From Oscillospiraceae bacterium (GTDB lineage: Bacteria > Bacillota > Clostridia > Saccharofermentanales > Fastidiosipilaceae), in assembly GCA_028704415.1 (NCBI GenBank), contig JAQWFM010000017.1, positions 1 to 36,589 of the forward strand: DNA of 36,589 nt, in the 5' to 3' direction. The notes beneath the pieces were generated by a model. It saw nothing but the letters and a program-made list of their open reading frames with translations, did not search any database and was not told where the DNA came from. Within the stretch, counting starts at the first letter, position 1, and each line of letters begins with the position of its first letter. Below, in pieces: positions 25,094 to 32,192 of this stretch. The translations under genes and the position numbers were made by a program.

Positions 25094-25247
25094 CCAGCGG
25101 TTGCAAGGCTGCAGTCACGGCGGGCTGCGGCGAACCCCGGCGGCCTGGGCGCAGTAGCGCGGGCTGCGGCGAAGCAGCCCAGGCTGTCGCGCCGTTGCTG
25201 TCAGGACTTGCATTTCAGACTTTGCTGTGGCAGACTGAACGCCTGAA
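25094..25247 (+). other. Spacer upstream of the TPP riboswitch
   Basis: GC-rich, with GCGGGCTGCGGCGAA-like sequence present twice (about 25129 and 25157); the second copy forms a hairpin GGGCTGC-GGCGAA-GCAGCCC without a T run. The promoter of the thiamine operon must lie here or just downstream; TTGCAT near 25207 is a possible -35 but no good -10 follows. Confidence 0.4.
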
Positions 25248-25352
25248 AACACCGATCGGGGGGCCGGCTGGAGCCGGCTGAGATACAGACTGATACCGCT
25301 TGTGACCCGTTGAACCTGTTGGGTAATGCCAGCGTAGGGAAAGCAGCTGTAT
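25248..25352 (+). promoter_or_regulatory. TPP riboswitch (THI element)
   Basis: The conserved aptamer core is present: CGGGGGGCC, then GGCTGAGAT (pyrimidine-binding), ACCC, TTGAACCTGTTGGGTAATGCC in two pieces, and CAGCGTAGGGAA (pyrophosphate-binding). It lies upstream of a strong intrinsic terminator and the ykoE operon, so thiamine pyrophosphate should end transcription. Exact P1 limits were not resolved by eye. Confidence 0.93.
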
Positions 25353-25366
25353 TTCGCCTCACGTTT

Positions 25367-25401
25367 AAAAGCACCTGACAGATAGGCTCAGGTGCTTTTT
25401 A
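25367..25401 (+). terminator. Riboswitch-controlled intrinsic terminator
   Basis: AAAAGCACCTGA pairs perfectly with TCAGGTGCTTTT (12 bp, 9-nt loop) and runs into TTTTT, 24 nt before the ykoE start codon. It is the expression platform of the TPP riboswitch. Confidence 0.9.
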
Positions 25402-25424
25402 TTATGATCTGGGAGGCACATACT

Positions 25425-26087
25425 ATGTCACAATCTGATTCAACTGCGGCCGGCGCGGTCACTAAGCGCTATGTTTGGAAACTGCGGGATGTCATCCTGA
25501 TGGCAATCCTGGGTTTGCTCTTTGCTATTATCTATCTGGCTGTCTTTCAGGGGGGTCTGGCCTTGTCCGCGCTGCTGACGCCGCTGGGCCTGGCTAATTA
25601 CGCGTTTGAAATCGTCTATGGCATCTGGTTCATGGCAGCGACCCTGGCTGCCTACATTCTGCAAAAACCAGGCGCGGCTCTGCTGACGGAGGTGCTGGCC
25701 GCAGCGATTGAACTGCTGATGGGTAACTCCGGCGGTCTGACCGTGGTTTTGACCGGTATAATTCAGGGGCTGGGCGCGGAACTGGGGTTCGCTTTGTTTC
25801 GCTATAAAAAATGGAACCTGGCGTCAATGTCGCTGGCATCCGTGCTGTCCGCACTTTTCATCTTTACTTATGAGCTTTGGTACCTGAGCTATTATCTGCT
25901 TAGTCCGGTGGTATTAGCCGGGCAGCTGGCCGTCCGGCTGCTCAGCGCTATCTTGTTTTCCGCCGTGTTATGTAAGCTAGCCGGAGACGCGCTGGCCCGC
26001 ACCGGGGTTTTAAAAAGCTATGCCTTAGGCGCGCGGCAAAAAGCCGTCCACATTTACGCTGAGGATGACGATCAGGAGGTAAAGTGA
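25425..26087 (+). CDS. ykoE: YkoE-type substrate-binding membrane subunit (thiamine precursor)
   Basis: 220 residues from ATG at 25425, which has GGGAGG eight nt upstream; earlier in-frame codons lie in the terminator. Five or six hydrophobic segments (VILMAILGLLFAIIYLAVF through ILFSAVLCKLAG) and the motif AAAIELLMGNSGG, typical of YkoE. This is the S component of an energy-coupling-factor transporter for a thiamine precursor, probably hydroxymethylpyrimidine, and sits in the membrane with the T subunit and the double ATPase encoded downstream. TPP riboswitch control supports the ligand. Confidence 0.9.
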   Translation: MSQSDSTAAGAVTKRYVWKLRDVILMAILGLLFAIIYLAVFQGGLALSALLTPLGLANYAFEIVYGIWFMAATLAAYILQKPGAALLTEVLAAAIELLMGNSGGLTVVLTGIIQGLGAELGFALFRYKKWNLASMSLASVLSALFIFTYELWYLSYYLLSPVVLAGQLAVRLLSAILFSAVLCKLAGDALARTGVLKSYALGARQKAVHIYAEDDDQEVK

Positions 26088-26089
26088 CC

Positions 26090-27025
26090 ATGGAGACTGT
26101 AAAAGTCGTACTGGATTGGTTCCCCAACACAAATCATACCGGCCTGCTGCTGGCGCAGGCGCGCGGCTGGTTTAGAGAGGCCGGACTGGCGGTTAGCATT
26201 CAGGGAGATGTGCATGGCGTCATGGACACGCATGGGGCGGATTTTGTCCTGGGGCCTGAAATTTCTATGCTTGATTGCCGGCAAAAAGGAACGCCGCTGA
26301 CCGGCATAGCCGTGCTGACGCAAAAATGCGACTCTGGCATTGTGTCCCTTAAGCGCGCCGGGATTACCCGTCCGCGGGAACTGGAAGGGAAACGTCTGAC
26401 CCATTGGGCTCCGGCCTGGTTCCACGCAGCCATCAGGCGGGTGATGGCTCAGGATGGCGGCGATTATGATAAGGTGCAACTGGTACAGCTGGATGTGGGG
26501 GACATTGTGGCCACGCTGGGACAGCAAGCCGACGCTACCTGGGTCTATGAAAACTGGGAAAATCAGGTGCTGCTGGAGGCCGGTAAAGAGATTAACTACT
26601 TTAATCTGGGTGATTTTGATCCGATTTTTGATTTTTGCGCTCCGGCCATCGCCGCACCGGAATCAGTTTTGGAGCAGCGGCCGGAAATGGTGCGGAAATT
26701 TTTAGCCATTTTAGATCGAGCCTACCGGCTGGCAGCCCATGACCCGGACGCAGCGGTTTTAGCCGTACGCTCAGCGCTGCCTTCAGACTGCAGTGAGCAG
26801 CTATTGCTCCGCAGTCAGCGGCACCTGGCGCCGATTTTGCTGGATGCGCAGGGCCGCTGGGGCCGCATCCGTCCGGAACGCTGGGACCGCATGGCTGAGT
26901 TTTTATTGACTTGCGGGGTGATTACACAGCGTTGGCCACGTGAATACACCAATGCGTATTTTGCGGACGCTCCGGTCAGTGTGGACGCTCCGGTCAATCC
27001 GGATGGCCTCAGCTCTGCAAAGTAG
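26090..27025 (+). CDS. THI5/NMT1-like substrate-binding protein without signal peptide
   Basis: 311 residues from ATG at 26090, with GGAGG ten nt upstream and the ykoE stop just before it. The N-terminus METVKVVLDWFPNTNHTGLLLAQARGWF is the start of the mature NMT1/THI5/ThiY fold (type II periplasmic-binding protein); no signal peptide, lipobox or membrane segment precedes it in any start. The Cys-rich CCCFC segment of yeast THI5 pyrimidine synthase is absent (the region reads FDFCAPA). It takes the place that YkoF, a cytoplasmic pyrimidine-binding protein, holds in the Bacillus ykoFEDC operon. Possible roles are a cytoplasmic binder of the imported pyrimidine, or an enzyme. Export by an unusual route cannot be excluded. 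Confidence 0.8.
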   Translation: METVKVVLDWFPNTNHTGLLLAQARGWFREAGLAVSIQGDVHGVMDTHGADFVLGPEISMLDCRQKGTPLTGIAVLTQKCDSGIVSLKRAGITRPRELEGKRLTHWAPAWFHAAIRRVMAQDGGDYDKVQLVQLDVGDIVATLGQQADATWVYENWENQVLLEAGKEINYFNLGDFDPIFDFCAPAIAAPESVLEQRPEMVRKFLAILDRAYRLAAHDPDAAVLAVRSALPSDCSEQLLLRSQRHLAPILLDAQGRWGRIRPERWDRMAEFLLTCGVITQRWPREYTNAYFADAPVSVDAPVNPDGLSSAK

Positions 27026-27037
27026 ACGGCCGCTGGC

Positions 27038-28528
27038 ATGAGTTTAAGCTTTAGGCAACTAAGTTTCCGCTATTTTCCGGACGGTCCGGATGTGATCAGT
27101 CAGCTCAGCGGTGAGATCCCGGATGGCCGGATTACAGTCCTGGCCGGGCCATCCGGCCAGGGTAAGTCAACCCTGTTATACCTGACTGCGGGTTTGTATC
27201 CCGATGCGGCAGGTCAGATCACCTCAGGGCAGGTGCTTATTAACGGTGAGGATCCGGCCGCCTTGCCGCCCCGGCAGCGCTGCCACCTCACCGGCTTACT
27301 GTTTCAAAATCCGGATCTGCAGTTTTGTCTGGATACGGTAGAAAACGAATTGGCGTTTTGTCTGGAAAATCTGGCGTTGCCGCCGGCAGCTATTACAGCC
27401 GCAGTGGCTAAAGCGGTAGACTTTGCCGGGCTGTCAGCCTTAAGGCAGCGACAGCTGGTCACTTTGTCCGGGGGGGAAAAGCAGCGGGTGGCCCTGGCCT
27501 GTCTCCGCCTGCTGCAGCCGCGCTGGCTTTTGCTGGATGAACCCCTGGCTAATCTGGATGCGGCCAGCGGACGCTGTTTGCTGCAGCGGCTGCGGCGCTG
27601 GCAGCAGGAAGCAGGCTTTAGTGTCCTGGCCGTAGACCACCGGATTGAAAACTGGCTTGACTATGCGGATGAACTTTGTCTACTGCGGCCAGACGGCAGC
27701 CTTTCCGCACCCCAGCCATTTCCGCAGCAGCCGCAGGAACGTCAGGCCTTTGACAGCTGGCTGCAGCAGCACGGCTTGATTGTACCAGGCAGGCCTTACC
27801 GGGAACAGGCTGACCGGCTGCAGACAAGCGTGCCTTGGCCGGCGGCGTCTGCCGCTGTCGCTGCCGGGGCAGGTATGCCCCAAACCCTGGTTTTGCAGGA
27901 CCTGACCTTGCAGCAAGGCAGCCGATATTTGCTGCGGCAGGTTAAGGCCAGCTTTCAAACCGGCAAGGTTTACGCTTTACTGGGACCCAGCGGCTGCGGT
28001 AAATCGACTTTACTCAGAGCTATCCTGGGGCTGAACCGCTATCAAGGGAATATTTGGCTGGAGGGTAAACGGCTTAAACCGGGCCGGCCGCCGCGGCCCG
28101 GGAGCCTGGGGCTGATCACGCAAAGCCCGCAGGATCAGTTTGTGGGGGGCAGTGTTTGGGAGGAAATCAGCGCCGGTCAGCCCGATTCAGCGGCAAGCCG
28201 TAAGCAAGCTGAAACCGTGCTGCGGCAAATCCGGCTGTGGCGGTTCAGGGACCTGTCGCCCTATCAGTTAAGTCAGGGCCAGCAGCGCCGCCTGGGCGTA
28301 GCCAGTCTCTTGCTGGCGCCCTGCCGGGTCCTCTTGTGTGATGAACCGACTTATGCCCAGGATCTGGCGGCTACCCTGACACTGATGGCGCAGCTGCTAG
28401 AGACTTGCCGTAAAGGCGGCCGGTTGCTGATATTTACCACCCATGACCGCCGGCTGGCGTTTGAATACGCGGATGAAGTCTTAGAGATTCAAGGGGAAAC
28501 ATTACAACATGCGCAATTTGAATCCTAG
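27038..28528 (+). CDS. ykoD: YkoD-type double ATPase of an ECF transporter
   Basis: 496 residues containing two ABC ATPase domains in tandem. Domain 1: Walker A GPSGQGKST (37-45), signature LSGGEKQRV (143-151), Walker B LLLDEP (164-169). Domain 2 after a linker (about 225-285): Walker A GPSGCGKST, a changed signature LSQGQQRRL and Walker B VLLCDEP. The fused pair powers uptake of the thiamine precursor by YkoE/YkoC. The gene overlaps ykoC by 20 nt, indicating translational coupling. Confidence 0.92.
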   Translation: MSLSFRQLSFRYFPDGPDVISQLSGEIPDGRITVLAGPSGQGKSTLLYLTAGLYPDAAGQITSGQVLINGEDPAALPPRQRCHLTGLLFQNPDLQFCLDTVENELAFCLENLALPPAAITAAVAKAVDFAGLSALRQRQLVTLSGGEKQRVALACLRLLQPRWLLLDEPLANLDAASGRCLLQRLRRWQQEAGFSVLAVDHRIENWLDYADELCLLRPDGSLSAPQPFPQQPQERQAFDSWLQQHGLIVPGRPYREQADRLQTSVPWPAASAAVAAGAGMPQTLVLQDLTLQQGSRYLLRQVKASFQTGKVYALLGPSGCGKSTLLRAILGLNRYQGNIWLEGKRLKPGRPPRPGSLGLITQSPQDQFVGGSVWEEISAGQPDSAASRKQAETVLRQIRLWRFRDLSPYQLSQGQQRRLGVASLLLAPCRVLLCDEPTYAQDLAATLTLMAQLLETCRKGGRLLIFTTHDRRLAFEYADEVLEIQGETLQHAQFES

Positions 28529-29243
28529 TTTAAAAGCTCTGAGTTTACTTTTGCTGACCTTGATTTTGGCAGCGCTGCGGCAGTCCTGGTTAAACTTAGG
28601 TGTTTTTGCGCTGTGCGGCCTGCTGCTGTTGCTTTCAGGGGTTCGCCCCCCCACCCTGTTGCTGGCAGTACTGCCTTTGCTGCTCCTGGGCGCGGGCCTG
28701 TTTTTTTCAGGTTATCGCTTTGCGGCTGAGAGTGCCCTGCGGCAAGCCGCCGCTACTACCGGCAGCCCCAGCCTGCCGTTTAAGAGCAGCCTGCTGACTC
28801 AGGCGGAGAGCAGCCGGGTCAGCAATGGTCTGATCCTGGCCAGCCGGGTGTTTGGCTTTGCCGGGCCGGGCCTGCTGCTGGCCCTGACGACTGACCGGGT
28901 GCGGCTGGTTCGCTCTCTGGGGCAATCGCTGCGGCTCCCGCCGCTTTTCACCTACGGACTGCTGGCGGCCTGGGGTATGTTTAGTCAGATGAAGCTGGAA
29001 TACGCCCGGGCGCGCGTTGCCTTCAGGGCGCGGGGGATCAAGGTCACCCCGCTGTCTCCGCGCTTGCTGCGGCCGCTGTTGATTAAGTCGGTCCGCTGGT
29101 CAGAGGCGCTGGCCATGGCCATGGAGTCCAAGGGTTTTGAAGGCCACGCCCCACGCAGCAGCTGGCGGCCGGATCCGCTGAGGCTGCCGGACTGGCTGTT
29201 TTTAGGCGGATGCCTGCTGCCGGCAATCGGTTTTTTGATCTGA
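28509..29243 (+). CDS. ykoC: YkoC-type ECF transporter transmembrane subunit
   Basis: 244-residue EcfT-family membrane protein that couples the double ATPase to YkoE. Hydrophobic segments lie at the N-terminus (ALSLLLLTLILAALRQSW onward) and the coupling helices carry the expected Arg/Ala pattern: LEYARARVAFRARG and SEALAMAMESKGF, the latter being the Ala-Arg-Gly-like motif variant. Last gene of the thiamine operon. It converges with the hipT gene; the 82-nt gap shows no clear terminator. Confidence 0.9.
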   Translation: MRNLNPSLKALSLLLLTLILAALRQSWLNLGVFALCGLLLLLSGVRPPTLLLAVLPLLLLGAGLFFSGYRFAAESALRQAAATTGSPSLPFKSSLLTQAESSRVSNGLILASRVFGFAGPGLLLALTTDRVRLVRSLGQSLRLPPLFTYGLLAAWGMFSQMKLEYARARVAFRARGIKVTPLSPRLLRPLLIKSVRWSEALAMAMESKGFEGHAPRSSWRPDPLRLPDWLFLGGCLLPAIGFLI

Positions 29244-29325
29244 TCCCCTCCCGGCAGCCTGCCGCCTGCCTCAGCTAACGCCCCGCCAACCAGCAAGCGC
29301 GCCAGCCCGGGGGCAGCGGCCCGGT

Positions 29326-30291
29326 TCAGGTTTCACCTGGCCGCAGTTTCCGGGCCCTTTCCTGTAATAGTTTGGTAAAGCGTTCCTGCGCTGCAGCCGG
29401 AAGTAAAGATGCGGCTATCAACCGCTCTAACTCCGGTAACTTACTCAGGCAGCTTTGCATCAACCGCAAGGCGGCGTTCTGATTCAGCCCAATGCCGGCG
29501 GCAAATTGCAGGAAATCCTTCCGCCGCAATTGCCTTTTTTTGCCGTTCAGGGTAAGCGCGGTCTCTGCTGAATCCTCTGGCATAATGATATTGACCGGCA
29601 ATAAGTCATAAGCCGGTGACAGGGTGTAGACTGCACTGCCCGGACTGGTTTCAAGAAGTGAGAAATTTTTCAAGTGCATATCCGAGTTTGCACTGAGATA
29701 GCAAAACACCAGGCGGAGAAAGAATTCTGCCAGGTCTAAACCGGGTCTGAAGGAGTATTGTTTAATCAGCTTTGCACAGCGTTCATAAGAGCCGTTATAT
29801 TTATCCTGCGTCAGTCTGAGATCCAATTGGCAAAAATCTTCCATCGCAAGTTTTTCCGCCGTTTCAGACGTTTGTTGCGGCCGGTCGACCCGTTTACTAA
29901 TATAGGCTAACTGGTGATCCTGCAAATAGATTAAAGCATGGGGTACCGTCCTGATGCCACAGCGGTCCGCCATAGACATCACCAGCTGTTCTGACTCTGG
30001 CATACAGGAGAATTCCTCCACCTGAGGCTTCAAAATATAACCTGCCGGATAGCCTCTTAAGGTTAAGCGTGGCGACTTGGCCATATTAAGGTGTAAAGAC
30101 AATTTTTTCTGCACCCCCGCCAAGGTATAGCCCTGCTGCAGCGATTGCCGGGCTAAGTCAAGCAGCGTCTCATGGCTGAGCTCCAGCTGGGGCAGCTGCC
30201 GACTGCCAAAAAAACGTTTGATGCACTGGCGGTGCCAGCCCTGTGCTTGCTCAGACTCTGGCAGCGGCTGGCCGCAGCACAAACAATTCAT
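29326..30291 (-). CDS. hipT: HipT-like Ser/Thr kinase toxin
   Basis: 321 residues from ATG at 30291, overlapping the hipS stop as ATGA; a start 12 codons earlier is possible but has no ribosome site. The N-terminus has a Cys cluster (CLCC at 3-6, then HRQC at 20-23), a small zinc-knuckle-like unit. The kinase core contains the Gly-rich loop GYTLAGVQKKLSL, the ATP-binding Lys in GYILKPQ, catalytic NSDMHLKNFSL and metal-binding PAYDLLP. HipA-family kinases stop growth by phosphorylating aminoacyl-tRNA synthetases (TrpS for E. coli HipT). The N-terminal HipA subdomain is missing here and is supplied by the separate gene upstream, which is the HipBST arrangement. The loop serines that are autophosphorylated in known HipT are replaced (T56, A58). 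Confidence 0.88.
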   Translation of the reverse strand: MNCLCCGQPLPESEQAQGWHRQCIKRFFGSRQLPQLELSHETLLDLARQSLQQGYTLAGVQKKLSLHLNMAKSPRLTLRGYPAGYILKPQVEEFSCMPESEQLVMSMADRCGIRTVPHALIYLQDHQLAYISKRVDRPQQTSETAEKLAMEDFCQLDLRLTQDKYNGSYERCAKLIKQYSFRPGLDLAEFFLRLVFCYLSANSDMHLKNFSLLETSPGSAVYTLSPAYDLLPVNIIMPEDSAETALTLNGKKRQLRRKDFLQFAAGIGLNQNAALRLMQSCLSKLPELERLIAASLLPAAAQERFTKLLQERARKLRPGET

Positions 30292-30617
30292 GGCTGCGCC
30301 TCCTGAATACTCACATTGCCAATACAATCACGGCAAGCACATAAGAGCAAACCAAAGCGGTCTGCGGGCGACAGCTTCCAATTGCGGCTGACAATATCCA
30401 ACAACCAGCCCTCCGGCAGCAAGCCATCAAAAAAAGGGAAAAGATATTTAGAGGTGAAGGCTGCTGATTGCAAGGGCAAGGTTAAGGAAACAGCCGTAGC
30501 CTCAGCCTCCGCCAGATAAGCTTGGCTATAGGTAAAGACATATCCCTCATCAGTCTCATTTAGCCTGCCCGCGTAACGGTCACGCACGTAGACTGAAGCG
30601 CTGCGCAGCACCGTCAT
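30288..30617 (-). CDS. hipS: HipS-like small antitoxin (HipA N-terminal subdomain)
   Basis: 109 residues. ATG at 30617 overlaps the hipB stop (TGATG) and its own TGA overlaps the hipT start (ATGA), so the three genes are translationally coupled. The sequence matches the N-subdomain 1 of HipA: RYAGRLNE, SLTLPLQ, FPFFDGLLPEGW (Trp71) and SPADRFGLLLCACRDCIGNVSI. In characterised HipBST systems this small protein, not HipB, neutralises the kinase. It should not be read as a fragment of a broken hipA: stops and starts are cleanly placed and both products are full-length for the split family. Confidence 0.87.
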   Translation of the reverse strand: MTVLRSASVYVRDRYAGRLNETDEGYVFTYSQAYLAEAEATAVSLTLPLQSAAFTSKYLFPFFDGLLPEGWLLDIVSRNWKLSPADRFGLLLCACRDCIGNVSIQEAQP

Positions 30618-30820
30618 CAGGTATCCACCTTTCTCCCCGGCACCGCTTCCATGCCAAACATGGCCAGAGCCTGGTTGACTTTGTCCAGGCGCACAGTGGG
30701 TTTACCTTGCTCCAGTTCCCGCACAAAACGAAGCCCCAGGCCGGAGCGCAGCGCAAACTCCTGCTGGGTCAGTCCCGCAGCCCGTCGGCTAGATTTAATA
30801 TACTCAGCTATCTTGTTCAT
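30617..30820 (-). CDS. hipB: HipB-like XRE-family repressor
   Basis: 67 residues, a helix-turn-helix repressor: IKSSRRAAGLTQQEFALRSGLG with the recognition helix GLRFVRELEQGKPTVRLDKV and a short C-terminal tail (FGMEAVPGRKVDT). It is expected to bind the three dyads upstream and repress the operon, alone or with the kinase. The start codon is only about 10 nt beyond the -10 element and no ribosome site precedes it, so translation from a leaderless or nearly leaderless mRNA is likely. Confidence 0.87.
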   Translation of the reverse strand: MNKIAEYIKSSRRAAGLTQQEFALRSGLGLRFVRELEQGKPTVRLDKVNQALAMFGMEAVPGRKVDT

Positions 30821-30830
30821 AGCTTACTAT

Positions 30831-30856
30831 TACACCCGATAAGGTGTATTTGTCAA
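30831..30856 (-). promoter_or_regulatory. hipBST promoter with operator O1 between -35 and -10
   Basis: On the minus strand TTGACA (30856-30851) and TGTAAT (30836-30831) are 14-16 bp apart by the core hexamers, with TAATAG just beyond as an alternative -10. The perfect dyad TACACC-N6-GGTGTA (30831-30848, centre 30839.5) fills the spacer, so bound repressor would directly exclude RNA polymerase. Confidence 0.65.
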
Positions 30857-30871
30857 GGTCAAAGCAGTTAT

Positions 30872-30889
30872 TGACCCCTAAAGGGTATA
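30872..30889. promoter_or_regulatory. hipBST operator O2
   Basis: Dyad GACCCC-TAAA-GGGTATA with centre at 30880.5, exactly 41 bp from O1. It has the same CCC-N4-GGG core as O3 but in reverse orientation. Confidence 0.6.
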
Positions 30890-30912
30890 ATCTATCTGTT
30901 TCACATAGAATT

Positions 30913-30930
30913 TATACCCTTTAGGGGATA
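30913..30930. promoter_or_regulatory. hipBST operator O3
   Basis: Dyad TATACCC-TTTA-GGGGATA with centre at 30921.5, exactly 41 bp from O2. It lies 14 nt from the end of the GH109 gene. The outer arms resemble the TATCC/GGATA half-sites of E. coli HipB. Confidence 0.6.
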
Positions 30931-30943
30931 AAATAGACTTCAA

Positions 30944-32161
30944 TCAGATACCCGGCTCCCAGGGCGCGCGGTTCATCCATTGGCCGTTAGTGAAGTCAGG
31001 TATGGGCCGGGGCTGGCCGCCCAGGGCTACGCTTTCTTCACTCAGGCAGGAAATGCTCATCCAGGCTGCGGCGTCGTAGACATCAATGGGTACCGGGCCG
31101 CTGGTTTTAACGGCTTTAAAATAAGCGCTCAGCACCAGCCAGTCCATGCCGTCATGGCCGCCACGCACGCCTTCGGCCTCATAAGCTTTCCAGACCGGAT
31201 GGTCATAGGTCGCGCGGTAATCCTCCGCGTTGTTCCAGCGGGCTTTCCAGTTAAAATCATCCTGATTGTCTTTGCCGTCAATAAAGATGCTGTTGTTGTC
31301 TTCCATAAACATCCCCTTGGTCCCCTGGACATGAAAGCCACGGGAATAGGGGCGCGGCAAGGAGGTGTCCAGCGTCAGGGTAATGGTCTGCCCCTGGGCA
31401 CACTTGATGATTGTGGTCACAACGTCACCCTGAGCAAAGGTAAGATTGGTTGCATCATAAGCTTCGCCTTTTTCTCTGAGCAGATACTCATGCAAGCCGG
31501 CCGCTTTGGAGGCAACGGAAACCAGAGTCAGCATGCGGTTGCCGCGGTTAATGTCCAGTACATTGGCGATGGGGCCAAGTTCATGCGTGGGATAGTTTTC
31601 ACAGTTGCGGTGCAGATAATTGCGAAAGCGGTAATGACGGTTTTCGCGGCCATACGCTACCTCATCACGCAGATCATGACGGTAGCCGCCCTGGCAGTGA
31701 ATCACCTGACCAAACAGGCCCTGACGGACCAGATTCAAAACCATAAGTTCATCCCGTCCGTAACAGCAGTTTTCCAGGATCATGCACTCAGAACCGGTTT
31801 CTTCATGGGTGCGCACCAACCGCCAGCAGTCATCAATGGAGTAGGCGCCACCTACTTCCACGGCTACATATTTACCGGCTTTCATGGCCTCACAAGCCAG
31901 ATTAAGGTGTGATTCCCAGGCGGCGGTAATGACCACCGCGTCAATGTCTGGCCGGGCCAGGACCTGACGGTAATCTAAGGTGCCAAAAGGCAGCGCTGCT
32001 CCGGTATCCTGCACCGCTTTAGCCGCGGTATCCACACGATCCTGATAGCTGTCACATACCGCCGTGACCGTCACGCCCGGCTGCGGCAGGATACAGTTGG
32101 TCAGCAGGCTCAGGCCCCGGTTGCCCAGGCCAATAACCCCTACGTTTATTTGTTGTTGCAT
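30944..32161 (-). CDS. GH109-type NAD-dependent glycosidase (alpha-N-acetylgalactosaminidase-like)
   Basis: 405 residues, AGGAGG before ATG at 32161. N-terminal Rossmann motif GVIGLGNRG binds NAD(H), as in all Gfo/Idh/MocA proteins. Beyond that it has the features I associate with GH109 rather than ordinary dehydrogenases: MILENCCYGRDE (Glu130), GGYRHDL (Tyr160), ENYPTHELGP (Tyr190, His193), LPRPYSRGFHVQGT, RGGHDGMDW, DVYDAAAW and PDFTNGQW at the end. Relative spacings match the catalytic Glu/Tyr/Tyr-x-x-His set described for the Elizabethkingia enzyme, from memory. GH109 enzymes cleave terminal alpha-GalNAc by a tightly bound NAD redox cycle. No signal peptide, so it would act on imported glycans. 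Encoded 31 nt after the preceding hydrolase-like gene. Confidence 0.8.
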   Translation of the reverse strand: MQQQINVGVIGLGNRGLSLLTNCILPQPGVTVTAVCDSYQDRVDTAAKAVQDTGAALPFGTLDYRQVLARPDIDAVVITAAWESHLNLACEAMKAGKYVAVEVGGAYSIDDCWRLVRTHEETGSECMILENCCYGRDELMVLNLVRQGLFGQVIHCQGGYRHDLRDEVAYGRENRHYRFRNYLHRNCENYPTHELGPIANVLDINRGNRMLTLVSVASKAAGLHEYLLREKGEAYDATNLTFAQGDVVTTIIKCAQGQTITLTLDTSLPRPYSRGFHVQGTKGMFMEDNNSIFIDGKDNQDDFNWKARWNNAEDYRATYDHPVWKAYEAEGVRGGHDGMDWLVLSAYFKAVKTSGPVPIDVYDAAAWMSISCLSEESVALGGQPRPIPDFTNGQWMNRAPWEPGI

Positions 32162-32192
32162 ATAAAACCTCCTTGGTCATTTTCGGCAGGGC

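Noticed and set aside
29326-30617. A broken, frameshifted hipA
   Set aside because: The two parts have clean overlapping stop/start codons (ATGA) and full lengths for HipS and HipT, matching the natural three-gene HipBST arrangement.
30980-31912. 310-codon plus-strand frame inside the GH109-type gene
   Set aside because: Antisense shadow of a well-supported family; also true for 32475-33299 inside the GH101/129-like gene.
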